Positions 9,126 through 16,404 of a stretch of DNA of 64,000 bases are shown one piece after another. This stretch comes from JACPFJ01 sp036504875. Lineage in GTDB: Bacteria > Desulfobacterota > Desulfuromonadia > Geobacterales > Pseudopelobacteraceae. Numbering within the stretch: position 1 is the stretch's first letter; every line of letters begins with the position of its first letter. The stretch is from the NCBI GenBank assembly GCA_036504875.1, contig DASXUK010000003.1:197549-261548 (forward strand), given 5' to 3'. Position numbers and translations under genes: made by a program. Under the pieces are notes generated by a model. That model was given only the letters and a program-made list of their open reading frames with translations. It had not been told where the DNA came from and did no database searches.

Positions 9126-10751
9126 ATGGCAACTCCAGAATTCAAGTATCAGGATCCGTTTCCACTAGAAAAGGATGAGACCAAGTACCGCAAAATCGAA
9201 GGTTCTGAAAAATATGTAACTGTTGAGAAATTTGCAGAAAAGGATGTCGTGCGGGTTTGCCCCGAGGCGCTCTCTATCCTGGCCAACGAGGCAATGAAGG
9301 ATGTTTCATTTTTGCTCCGCCCGGCACACAACCAACAGGTCGCCAAGATTCTGGGTGATCCGGAAGCATCGATGAACGACAAGGGCGTGGCCATGGCATT
9401 TCTAAGGAATGCTGAAATTTCTGCCCAGTTTGAACTGCCCGTCTGCCAGGATACCGGCACCGCCACGGTAGTTGGCAAAAAGGGACAACAAGTGTGGACC
9501 GGCGTCAAGGATGAGGAATGGCTTTCCAAAGGAATTTACAAAACCTATACCGAGGAGAACTTGCGCTATTCCCAAACTGTAGCCTTGGATATGTATGAGG
9601 AAAAAAATACCGGTACCAATCTCCCTGCCCAGATCGACATCATGGCCACCGAGGGCGACTATTATAAATTCGTGTTCATGGCCAAGGGCGGCGGTTCCGC
9701 TAACAAAACCATGCTCTATCAGGAAACCAAGGCGCTTTTAACCCCTGAGAAGCTGGAAAAATACCTGGTCGAAAAAATGAAATATCTTGGCACAGCAGCC
9801 TGCCCCCCCTACCACATCGCCTTTGTTATCGGCGGCACTTCTGCAGATGCCTGCATGAAAACAGTCAAGCTTGCCACAGCCAAGGAGCTTGATGGTCTTC
9901 CCACCAAAGGCAATGAGCATGGCCAGGCATTCCGGGACATCGAACTGGAGAACAAACTGCTCTTGGCGGCCCAGAAATTAGGAATTGGCGCCCAATTCGG
10001 AGGAAAATATTTTGCACATGATGTACGCGTCATCCGCCTGCCGCGCCACGGTGCTTCCTGCCCGGTCGGAATGGCCGTTTCGTGTTCAGCCGACCGTAAT
10101 ATAAAAGCCAAAATATCCAAAGAAGGCCTGTTCATCGAGGAGATGGATCGCAACCCCGGCCGTCTGATCCCCGATCAGTACCGCGGCAAACACGATCACG
10201 GCGTCAAAATCGATCTAAACAAGCCTATGAAAGAAATCCTGGCTGAGTTATCCAAACATCCGGTTTCCACTCCTCTGCTTCTGACCGGCACAATAGTTGT
10301 CGGTCGCGATATCGCCCATGCCAAGTTCAAAGAGATCATGGACAGTGGCAAGCCGCTGCCCGAGTACCTGCTCAAACACCCGATCTATTATGCCGGACCG
10401 GCAAAAACACCTAAAGGCAAGGCCTCCGGCTCCTTTGGACCTACTACTGCCGGGCGTATGGATAGTTATGTAGACGAGCTCCAGTCAAAGGGTGGCTCGT
10501 TGGTAATGATCGCCAAAGGCAACCGCAGTCAACAGGTAACCGACGCTTGTAAGAAATTCGGCGGTTTCTATCTCGGCTCCATCGGTGGACCGGCCGCTGT
10601 ACTGGCCGAAGAAAACATCAAAAAAGTCGAATGCATCGACTTCCCGGAACTGGGAATGGAAGCGGTCTGGAAGATCGAGGTTGAGAATTTCCCGGCCTTT
10701 ATTCTGGTTGATGACAAGGGCAATGACTTTTTCAAGCAGTTGGGACTGTAG
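9126..10751 (+). CDS. Class I (iron-sulfur) fumarate hydratase
   Basis: 541 residues. Interconverts fumarate and malate in the TCA cycle using a [4Fe-4S] cluster. The N-terminal domain has PVCQDTGTATVVGKKG, with a cluster cysteine; the central part has GGGSANKTMLYQ, ACPPYHIAFVIGGTSADA and the Cys-bearing HGASCPVGMAVSCSADR; the C-terminal beta domain has PVSTPLLLTGTIVVGRDIAHAK, GPTTAGRMDSY and IGGPAA. Length and layout match fumarase A/B. ATG 9126 is chosen because AAAGGAG lies just upstream. Oxygen-sensitive class I enzymes are typical of anaerobes such as Geobacter. Monocistronic, with its own terminator. Confidence 0.96.
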   Translation: MATPEFKYQDPFPLEKDETKYRKIEGSEKYVTVEKFAEKDVVRVCPEALSILANEAMKDVSFLLRPAHNQQVAKILGDPEASMNDKGVAMAFLRNAEISAQFELPVCQDTGTATVVGKKGQQVWTGVKDEEWLSKGIYKTYTEENLRYSQTVALDMYEEKNTGTNLPAQIDIMATEGDYYKFVFMAKGGGSANKTMLYQETKALLTPEKLEKYLVEKMKYLGTAACPPYHIAFVIGGTSADACMKTVKLATAKELDGLPTKGNEHGQAFRDIELENKLLLAAQKLGIGAQFGGKYFAHDVRVIRLPRHGASCPVGMAVSCSADRNIKAKISKEGLFIEEMDRNPGRLIPDQYRGKHDHGVKIDLNKPMKEILAELSKHPVSTPLLLTGTIVVGRDIAHAKFKEIMDSGKPLPEYLLKHPIYYAGPAKTPKGKASGSFGPTTAGRMDSYVDELQSKGGSLVMIAKGNRSQQVTDACKKFGGFYLGSIGGPAAVLAEENIKKVECIDFPELGMEAVWKIEVENFPAFILVDDKGNDFFKQLGL

Positions 10752-10778
10752 TAAATTACAATAAAGAAGCCGGTAAAA

Positions 10779-10812
10779 GGAAGGCGCGGCTGATGCCGTG
10801 CCTTCTTGTTTT
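10779..10812 (+). terminator. Terminator after fumarase
   Basis: GAAGGCGCGGC and GCCGTGCCTTC form a stem with one G-U pair and a TGAT loop (10780-10804), followed by TTGTTTTG. Confidence 0.8.
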
Positions 10813-11004
10813 GAAGCAGCTTTTTATATGCAAATACCTACTCAAGTAGGAACAAATGAAAAGAATGCAAGGGCAAGGGACATAACAAGTAAAAGGTTTT
10901 ATGCCACCTTTGTCCCCAGGTAGCCTTACTGTATCAGTTAACCGCAGCCACATATGCTTCACCTTCAGCGACTGAATCGGCGTGAACCTCTACCTGCTGT
11001 TTTA
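10813..11004. other. Non-coding stretch between fumarase and the thioredoxin gene
   Basis: No credible reading frame, RNA gene or riboswitch seen. The only structure is a small inverted repeat CCTAC-TCAA-GTAGG at 10837-10850. Confidence 0.5.
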
Positions 11005-11032
11005 TTGACAATATTTCCTTTGGCCATACACT
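11005..11032 (+). promoter_or_regulatory. Candidate sigma-70 promoter for the selenocysteine thioredoxin
   Basis: TTGACA (11005-11010), 16-base spacer, TACACT (11027-11032). A near-identical promoter occurs at 21615-21642. Confidence 0.55.
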
Positions 11033-11085
11033 TTAAGGCAACAAATAAATTTGGCACTCAAAGGCGCACAAGGAGTAGGAACTGA

Positions 11086-11523
11086 ATGCCGTCCTATCTG
11101 ATTCTCTGTCCGGCCTGCGGGACAGAGAATCGAATTCCTGCCGAAAAAGAAGGTGTTATCGGTCGCTGTGGCACATGCCACAATAAACTGCCGGCACTTT
11201 ATCTCCGGCCAGTTACCCTGACGGAAAAGACCTTTGACAGTTTTTTCAAAGGCTATGAGGGACTTGCTCTGGCGGAGTTCTGGGCGCCTTGGTGACCACA
11301 CTGCGTTTCGTTCGCACCGGTGGTGCGAAAAGTAGTTGAAGCCCTGGCCGGAAAGGGAGTTGTTGTTCAGGTTAACACCGAAGAAAATCCTGCTCTGGCG
11401 GGTAGGTTTGCAGTGCGCGGAATACCGGCCCTTTTCTTGCTGAAGAAAGGGCACATTATCGACCAAAAGGCAGGTGCACACACCGCTGATGCAGTCATTT
11501 CCTGGTTCAGAAACCACAGCTAG
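11086..11523 (+). CDS. Thioredoxin-2-like protein with selenocysteine at the active site (TGA 11293-11295 read through)
   Basis: Read through the in-frame TGA, this is one 145-residue protein. The N-terminus is a zinc ribbon (Cys8-x2-Cys11, Cys28-x2-Cys31) like TrxC/thioredoxin 2. A thioredoxin fold follows: EFWAPW, then codon 70 = TGA, then P-H-C (Cys73), VQVNTEENPALAGRFAVRGIP with the cis-proline at 114, and ending VISWFRNHS at TAG. The TGA falls exactly where the first redox cysteine (WCxxC) belongs, giving a U-x-x-C motif. A SECIS-like hairpin lies just downstream (11311-11329). SD AGGAGT precedes ATG 11086. An ordinary gene caller would split it into two fragments. The alternative is a Cys-to-stop mutation, but the rest of the frame is intact and conserved. 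It is followed after 51 bases by the S1-domain gene. Confidence 0.85.
11311..11329 (+). promoter_or_regulatory. Putative bacterial SECIS element
   Basis: Perfect 8-bp stem TTCGCACC (11311-11318) with GGTGCGAA (11322-11329), apical GGT. The loop lies about 23 bases after the TGA, within the spacing used by SelB-dependent bacterial SECIS elements, and has the G-G-U expected in the loop. Confidence 0.7.
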
Positions 11524-11574
11524 TTTTACTGATGATACATTTCGCTGCGACACGATCCAATAATAGGAAATACT

Positions 11575-12780
11575 ATGCCAGATAACGATGAACTGGAACA
11601 ATCGACTGAAGATGAAACCTTCGCTGAACTTTTTGAAAAAAGCGCCAAGAAAGGTGGGCGTCTAGAGCCGGGGCAGAAGATATCTGCGCGGATCTTAAAA
11701 ATTAGCGGTGAATGGATCTTCATAGATACCGGTCAAAAGGGAGAAGGGGTCGTTGACAAAAAAGAATTCCTCGATCTTGATGGCAATCTCACTGTAAAAG
11801 AAGGCGATACCGTTGCCGCATTTTTTATATCTTCAAGTCATGGAGAAATGCGTTTTACGACCAAGATCGGAGGAAAAGCTGCAGGTAGCTCTCAACTCGA
11901 GGAGGCCTGGAGTTCAGGCATCCCGGTGGAAGGGTTGGTAGAGAAGGAGATTAAAGGTGGATTTGAGGTAAAATTGGGTGGCACAGCCCGTGCCTTCTGT
12001 CCTCATTCACAGATCGCCTTGCGGCGTATTGAGAACTCCGAGGCACTAATCGGGAGCCGAGTTCAATTCCGAATAACCAATTACAGTGAAAATGGCCGGA
12101 ACATTGTTGTCTCGCGCAGAATACTTCTTGAGGAAGAACAACGGCGACTCAGGGAGGAGGCAAAAGCCGGTCTATCGGAAGGAATGGCAGTTACCGGCAC
12201 AGTCACCTCTATCCAGAGCTTTGGCGCTTTTGTTGACATTGGTGGCCTGGAAGGGTTGATCCCGATATCCGAGCTGGGTTGGAGCCGTGTAAGCAATGTC
12301 GCCGATGTCCTCAAAGCAGGCCAGCAGGTACAGGTTATCATCAAAACTATCGATCAAGAGAAGGAACGTATCTCCTTAAGCTTGAAGGATACTCTGCCTG
12401 ACCCTTGGAGTGTGGCCGCAGAGAATTTTTCGGAAGGATCATTCCATACCGGCAGTGTTACACGCTTAACTCCATTTGGTGCCTTTGTAATGTTGACTTC
12501 CGGCATCGAAGGTCTGATACACATTTCTAAATTGGGTGCTGGGAAAAAGATAAATCACCCCAAGGAAATTTTAAGGGAGGGTGAGGCCGTGGAGGTTAAA
12601 ATAGAAGCCCTCGACCCTTCCAGCCGCAGAATTTCACTTTCTCTTGCTGGTGCGGCCCGCGCCGCTGATGAGGAAGAAGCAACACTGGCCGAATTTCGTC
12701 GCCAAGCCGGTGAGGCATCCAAAGGAATGGGTACCCTGGGAGAGTTGCTTATGTCTAGAAAAAATAAAAAACAAAAATGA
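11575..12780 (+). CDS. S1 RNA-binding domain protein (ribosomal protein S1-like)
   Basis: 401 residues with about four S1/OB-fold repeats. The first two (about residues 38-110 and 115-190) are divergent. The third (about 200-268, GTVTSIQSFGAFVDIGGLEGLIPISEL) and the fourth (about 286-352, GSVTRLTPFGAFVMLTSGIEGLIHIS) are canonical. The N-terminus is acidic and the end is Lys-rich. Shorter than six-repeat S1 of E. coli, so it may be a second S1-like protein acting in translation initiation or RNA binding rather than the main rpsA. No strong Shine-Dalgarno; AATAGGA lies upstream of ATG. Confidence 0.85.
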   Translation: MPDNDELEQSTEDETFAELFEKSAKKGGRLEPGQKISARILKISGEWIFIDTGQKGEGVVDKKEFLDLDGNLTVKEGDTVAAFFISSSHGEMRFTTKIGGKAAGSSQLEEAWSSGIPVEGLVEKEIKGGFEVKLGGTARAFCPHSQIALRRIENSEALIGSRVQFRITNYSENGRNIVVSRRILLEEEQRRLREEAKAGLSEGMAVTGTVTSIQSFGAFVDIGGLEGLIPISELGWSRVSNVADVLKAGQQVQVIIKTIDQEKERISLSLKDTLPDPWSVAAENFSEGSFHTGSVTRLTPFGAFVMLTSGIEGLIHISKLGAGKKINHPKEILREGEAVEVKIEALDPSSRRISLSLAGAARAADEEEATLAEFRRQAGEASKGMGTLGELLMSRKNKKQK

Positions 12781-12794
12781 AACCTGATTCACCA

Positions 12795-12838
12795 GCTGAT
12801 GTTAAGTCCCTTTTGTATCAGCGGGGCTTAACGTCAGC
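12795..12838. terminator. Long convergent hairpin between the S1-domain gene and the small gene at 12818
   Basis: GCTGATGTTAAGTCCC (12795-12810) pairs with GGGGCTTAACGTCAGC (12823-12838), 16 bp including two G-U pairs. It overlaps the last codons of the minus-strand gene. Neither side has a strong T-run, so intrinsic termination may be weak. Confidence 0.5.
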
Positions 12839-13042
12839 CTCTTCTTCATCACTTACGACCACACAGTCATTCTTGTCCCACGAATCCAGCTCACCATTTT
12901 TCATCCTCACCTGAATCGTGTTGCCTTCAAAAGTACATCCGTAAGAATAGCCGATCTGACCAGTTGTGAGGTTTTTCAAAGGTACATTTTCTTCCTGCTG
13001 ACGACTTGCGTAACATACCTTCTCATATTGTGTGTTTTTCAT
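12818..13042 (-). CDS. Hypothetical small acidic protein
   Basis: 74 residues starting MKNTQYEKVCYASRQQ. I do not recognise the family. It is soluble, without signal peptide or membrane segment, contains three cysteines, and a central YGCTFEGNTIQVRMKNGELDSWD that looks like a small beta-rich domain. The end is acidic (DEEEAD). ATG 13042 is chosen because GAGGTGA lies 5 bases upstream; a GTG 9 bases earlier overlaps that site. It follows the gene at 13086 by 43 bases on the same strand, so the two likely form one unit behind the promoter at 13330. Confidence 0.7.
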   Translation of the reverse strand: MKNTQYEKVCYASRQQEENVPLKNLTTGQIGYSYGCTFEGNTIQVRMKNGELDSWDKNDCVVVSDEEEADVKPR

Positions 13043-13085
13043 AACTGTCACCTCGCTGCCACTACTGAAAACTTTGGTATGGAGC

Positions 13086-13268
13086 TTAGATCCCGGTCAG
13101 CTCCTGCACCTTAAGCTCCAGATCGTCGATATTTACCCTAAGAATATCTTTTTCATCGGTCTCAGTTCGAATAAGTCCTTCATCGATCCATTTTATAAGG
13201 ATTCTGTCTTCCAGACCGAATTTATGGATTGCCTCTTCCAGCGTGTACCAAACTTTATCAAATGACAT
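13086..13268 (-). CDS. Hypothetical 60-residue protein, possibly MerR/excisionase-like fold
   Basis: MSFDKVWYTLEEAIHKFG, then a predicted helix and EGLIRTETDEKDILRVNIDDLELKVQELTGI. The order (Tyr-Thr-x-Glu-Glu-Ala, helix, 'W-I-D-E-G-L-I-R', then a strand and 'N-x-D-D-L') resembles a minimal MerR/Xis-type winged helix, where the EGL(I/L)R step is typical. The resemblance is by eye only. SD GGAGGAT lies 4 bases before the ATG at 13268. A longer frame to 13310 has no Shine-Dalgarno. Confidence 0.7.
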   Translation of the reverse strand: MSFDKVWYTLEEAIHKFGLEDRILIKWIDEGLIRTETDEKDILRVNIDDLELKVQELTGI

Positions 13269-13329
13269 TTTTATCCTCCATTGAAATGGTGAAGCAGAAG
13301 ACATAAACATCGAGTACTTAGTGCAATAA

Positions 13330-13338
13330 ATTATAGCA
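13330..13338 (-). promoter_or_regulatory. Extended -10 promoter for the 13086-13268 and 12818-13042 pair
   Basis: On the minus strand the sequence reads TGC-TATAAT, a perfect extended -10. No good -35 is seen at 17 bases, as is usual for this promoter class. It gives a leader of about 55 bases. Confidence 0.6.
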
Positions 13339-13414
13339 CATTTTTGTCGGTAGCGCCCGCAGAAGCCTTCGCAATCTGCTAAAAGCCCATTTTAAATGAA
13401 TTTAATTGGAAGTC

Positions 13415-13442
13415 TTGACGCTGGAAAATTGAATGATATGAT
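13415..13442 (+). promoter_or_regulatory. Sigma-70 promoter for the small secreted protein at 13476
   Basis: TTGACG (13415-13420), 16-base spacer, TATGAT (13437-13442). Confidence 0.65.
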
Positions 13443-13475
13443 TTTTTTAGACTTTAATAATCTAGGAGGTGTAAA

Positions 13476-13754
13476 ATGAAAAAACTTTTTTTAAATCTGG
13501 TGCTTGTACTTATTTGTATGGGTATAGGAGTAGTATTTGCTGACGAAAAAACAAACCTGCCGCAGAAAAAAGATGAGTGTCTGCTTATCTCAAAAAATTG
13601 CCAGGATCAAACTCTAAGTATCCAGGAGAAAATTAAAAGGCTGCAAAACGAGATCCAGAAAGGTACCAGGGTCTATACGCCCGAAGAGCTCAAAAGGCTC
13701 GAGGATAAACTGAAAGAGACTGAAACTACATTGGACCTTTTGTTAAGGTATTAG
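13476..13754 (+). CDS. Small secreted coiled-coil protein of unknown function
   Basis: 92 residues. An N-terminal signal peptide (MKKLFLNLVLVLICMGIGVVFA, cleavage likely after Ala22) is followed by a mature region of about 70 residues. That region has two cysteines (ECLLISKNC) and a long charged helix with heptad character (IQEKIKRLQNEIQKG ... EELKRLEDKLKETETTLDLLL). SD TAGGAGGT precedes ATG. It has its own promoter and terminator, so it is a single-gene unit. It is probably periplasmic; no family is recognised. Confidence 0.75.
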   Translation: MKKLFLNLVLVLICMGIGVVFADEKTNLPQKKDECLLISKNCQDQTLSIQEKIKRLQNEIQKGTRVYTPEELKRLEDKLKETETTLDLLLRY

Positions 13755-13779
13755 ATCAATATCAGATATAGGCAATTAA

Positions 13780-13816
13780 AAGAGGGCACAAGTCCGCTTG
13801 TACCCTCTTGGCTTTT
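13780..13816 (+). terminator. Terminator after the small secreted protein
   Basis: AAGAGGGCACAAG (13780-13792) pairs with CTTGTACCCTCTT (13797-13809) with one mismatch, TCCG loop, then GGCTTTT. Confidence 0.8.
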
Positions 13817-13951
13817 ACAATTCAGGCTATCCCTCGCCTTTATCTCATTTGGGAGGGGAATCCTCAGCCTGTTCCCACTTACCTGTCTGTAACTACAGTT
13901 GGATATTCCAAAAATTGAATTCTCAAACAGCTTCTTGATCGCCCAGGCTGA

Positions 13952-14404
13952 CTATTCCTCTGAGGACACCCTGGAACCTCTTGATCTTCTTGCCTTGCGC
14001 TGTACCTGTTCCCCAGCCTGTTGCATCGGGTCAACCGGCTTGACGGTAGGTGCCGCCGCCGGCAGCGGTGTTTGTTGTTGGGCCGGACCTACCGGCATAT
14101 TCGCCCCAGTACCGGTATTAGGTGGGGCAGCCCCAGCGGGTGCATTCTGGACAGGAGATACAACTGTAGAATTCTGCGACGGCCCAGTTGTGACATTAGC
14201 ACCAGAAACAGGTAACGCTTGAGACTGTGCATCAGTTTTCTTTGGTTCTTGATACAGAGTTTTTACTTTAGTGCGGTAACGAGGAGGTACATCATCCGCT
14301 TTATTAGCGTAATGAGCTATTCCCTTGGAATCAATCCAAGTGAAAATCTCACCATAAGCAGATGATGCAAGCCAAAGCAGTCCCAATATAAATGTTATTT
14401 TCAT
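13952..14404 (-). CDS. DUF4124 domain protein, secreted
   Basis: 150 residues from ATG 14404. Signal peptide MKITFILGLLWLASSAYG, then the DUF4124 motif EIFTWIDSKGIAHYANKADDVPP, found in small envelope proteins of proteobacteria. The remainder is low-complexity Pro/Ala/Gln/Thr (a probable disordered linker), ending in a basic segment RKARRSRGSR. An ATG 36 bases upstream (14440) would extend the N-terminus by 12 residues, but then the signal peptide would not be terminal. Function unknown; a periplasmic location is inferred. Confidence 0.78.
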   Translation of the reverse strand: MKITFILGLLWLASSAYGEIFTWIDSKGIAHYANKADDVPPRYRTKVKTLYQEPKKTDAQSQALPVSGANVTTGPSQNSTVVSPVQNAPAGAAPPNTGTGANMPVGPAQQQTPLPAAAPTVKPVDPMQQAGEQVQRKARRSRGSRVSSEE

Positions 14405-14468
14405 ATTTTCTTTATTACCATTTATCACAGCTTCTGTCATGACCTAAAGGATCCAGATCCTCTGCAGC

Positions 14469-14497
14469 AAAAAAAAAGCCCGCCGAAGCAGGCTTTA
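14469..14497 (-). terminator. Terminator of the cold shock gene at 14516
   Basis: On the minus strand AAAGCCTGC-TTCG-GCGGGCTTT (9-bp stem with one wobble) followed by a run of T, the plus-strand A-run at 14469-14477. Confidence 0.9.
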
Positions 14498-14515
14498 ATT
14501 CATGTGATTTTAGAC

Positions 14516-14719
14516 TTAGATCTTCTGGACGTTTTCAGCCTGGAGCCCCTTGGGTCCCTTGACAACATTGAAGGAGACCTTATCTCCTTCATTCAGCGTC
14601 TTGAAACCAGTGGCTGTAATGGCAGAAAAATGTACGAATACATCACCACTGCCATCATCCTGCTCGACAAACCCGAACCCCTTGCTCTCATTGAACCACT
14701 TGACTGTTCCTGTAGCCAT
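14516..14719 (-). CDS. Cold shock protein (CspA family)
   Basis: 67 residues, a single cold-shock OB-fold. RNP1 KGFGFVEQ and RNP2 DVFVHFSAI are intact, and it starts MATGTVKWFNESKGFGF. Such proteins bind single-stranded RNA/DNA and melt RNA structure. ATG 14719 follows AAAGGAG; the open frame to 14833 is 5' leader, not protein. The leader is at least 110 bases, as expected for cold-regulated csp mRNAs. First of three csp genes in this window. Confidence 0.95.
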   Translation of the reverse strand: MATGTVKWFNESKGFGFVEQDDGSGDVFVHFSAITATGFKTLNEGDKVSFNVVKGPKGLQAENVQKI

Positions 14720-14920
14720 CTTTCTTTTCTCCTTTTTTCTGGCTTTCTTGATTGGTGTTAACGGGTTTCCGGCTTTAACGTCGGTTTGAGGTCTCCCCCG
14801 GTCGTACGCCATGAGCTGCCCTACTCGTTCCACCTATTTCTAGATATTTATAACAGAAGATATTAAATTTTCCAGTCAACTTTCTAAAAAAATTTTAAAC
14901 TGCCGGGAACCGGTCATTAA

Positions 14921-15754
14921 TCAATACCTGAAAAACAGCATCACAGCCCCAAATAGCACCCATCCAAGGACAGCGAAGGTGGTCAGAGCACAAATGACTG
15001 CCAGTAAATGATGCCAGCGTTTCTCTGGCCTACGTTCCTCATATCCAAGCAGCATACCAAGGATTACCCCGCCAGCAACCCCTCCGCCATGACCCCAGTT
15101 GTTGATCCCCGGCATCAGCAGTCCAAACAAGGCCAAACTGATGATCCAGCCGATTACTTCTCTGAAAACAATAGAGCCATAACTGCCACCCCTGCTGTAA
15201 CCAAAGTATAGCAGCGCTCCAATCAAACCGCAAATAGCAGCCGAAGCCCCAATGGTGAAAGGAATACCGGCCACAAAGGACACCCAATAACCACATATAC
15301 CTCCTAAAGTGTAGATAACAAACATGCGGCCGGCACCAAACTCCTGAACAACTCCAGGGGCAATTTGCCTCAACGCCATCATATTAAAAATGATATGAAA
15401 GATACCCCCATGAAGATAATTTGCTGAAAGAAGCGTCCACCCTCGGCCGTATACATCAATAGGGATTGTTCCGGTGGCGCCAAGGATCAGCAGGCTGGTC
15501 CTGTCCGGAGAAAGCAAGCTGAGTGGGTTTAGTGAAAGCCCTGCCCGCGAGCTAAAAAGAAGCGAAAGAATATAAAATGAAACATTGGTAATGATTATTC
15601 CCCGGACCAGCCAGTCCCCGGCAAGAGCGCCTCCGGTCATATTAAAAATCCGCCACCAGATCGCGGTCTTTTTTGTCCCGCACCAAGAGCAGGAGGTTTC
15701 ATCGCTTCCGATCAATCTCCGGCACCGTGGGCAAAGCATGGCCCTTTTCCTCAT
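14921..15754 (-). CDS. Rhomboid family intramembrane serine protease with N-terminal zinc ribbon
   Basis: 277 residues. A zinc ribbon (Cys8-x2-Cys11, Cys22-x2-Cys25) precedes about six membrane helices. Rhomboid landmarks: GGIFHIIFNMMALRQIAP (the HxxxN region), the catalytic serine in TIGASAAICGLIGALLYFG, and the catalytic histidine in NNWGHGGGVAGG. The motif is GASA rather than the usual GxSG, a mild change. SD GGAG lies 8 bases before ATG 15754. It cleaves membrane proteins; the substrate is unknown. Confidence 0.88.
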   Translation of the reverse strand: MRKRAMLCPRCRRLIGSDETSCSWCGTKKTAIWWRIFNMTGGALAGDWLVRGIIITNVSFYILSLLFSSRAGLSLNPLSLLSPDRTSLLILGATGTIPIDVYGRGWTLLSANYLHGGIFHIIFNMMALRQIAPGVVQEFGAGRMFVIYTLGGICGYWVSFVAGIPFTIGASAAICGLIGALLYFGYSRGGSYGSIVFREVIGWIISLALFGLLMPGINNWGHGGGVAGGVILGMLLGYEERRPEKRWHHLLAVICALTTFAVLGWVLFGAVMLFFRY

Positions 15755-16038
15755 TATTATGACTCCAATGTTTGATTTTTAAAATTGTATCATTAGCATA
15801 AAGCTTTAACCATTGTCCGGTTAAAAGTCATGGAAGTTCGGTACAGGTCTGTTTTTAATATTGTAGATTGTTTTTTTTGGAGACAAAATAATAATCTTTA
15901 TGCTAAAGTATTTTTTCCGTGGCAATGTCACAGGTTTTTATGCAACGAGGGGCAGTAGGATCAGGAAGCAGAACGCTCGACGGCTTCATGATCAGAATAA
16001 TTTGTCGGGCATAACACGCGAAAGCAGGAGAAAAGGAA

Positions 16039-16239
16039 ATGGTACAAGGCAAGGTTAAGTGGTTCAACGACAGCAAAGGTTTCGGTTTTCTTGAGCAGCA
16101 GGGTGGCGAGGATGTGTTTGTGCACTTCTCCGCAATCTCTGGAGAAGGCTTCAAGTCTCTCTCCGAAGGTGACGAGGTTTCTTTCGAAGTGGTAAAGGGC
16201 CCCAAAGGCCTTCAGGCAGCAAACGTCACTAGAATTTAA
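16039..16239 (+). CDS. Cold shock protein (CspA family)
   Basis: 66 residues, MVQGKVKWFNDSKGFGFLEQ with RNP1 and RNP2 (DVFVHFSAI) intact. Strong SD AGGAGAAAAGGAA before ATG 16039. About 280 non-coding bases precede it back to the divergent rhomboid gene, room for the long structured leader typical of csp mRNAs. Closest in sequence to the csp at 29148 (both share KWFNDSKGFGFLEQ and end GLQAANVT-I), so these two look like paralogues. Confidence 0.95.
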   Translation: MVQGKVKWFNDSKGFGFLEQQGGEDVFVHFSAISGEGFKSLSEGDEVSFEVVKGPKGLQAANVTRI

Positions 16240-16281
16240 GCTCTACCTGCGATATGCCCGGTTAACCGGATACATATCATA

Positions 16282-16309
16282 AAAGCCCGCTTTATGCGGG
16301 CTTTTTTTA
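16282..16309 (+). terminator. Terminator of the cold shock gene at 16039
   Basis: AAAGCCCGC (16282-16290), TTTAT loop, GCGGGCTTT (16296-16304), then TTTT. Confidence 0.93.
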
Positions 16310-16404
16310 TTCTTAATATCAAATCGAAATAAATCAGCACCTGCCATGTCGGCAAATACCGGGAAGGTCCTGTACTTCCGTATCACTAAATTCTCGCCCA
16401 AGAT

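Noticed and set aside
10813..11004. Possible riboswitch before the thioredoxin gene
   Set aside because: A GGGCAAGG stretch recalled the cyclic-di-GMP riboswitch, but the rest of the consensus is absent and no large fold is visible.
11320..11523. Independent 67-residue gene starting GTG 11320
   Set aside because: It is the second half of the selenocysteine thioredoxin: the frame continues directly from 11086 through the TGA, and no ribosome-binding site precedes 11320.
14720..14833. N-terminal extension of the cold shock protein at 14516
   Set aside because: The open frame is fortuitous; the family start, Shine-Dalgarno and protein size all point to ATG 14719.
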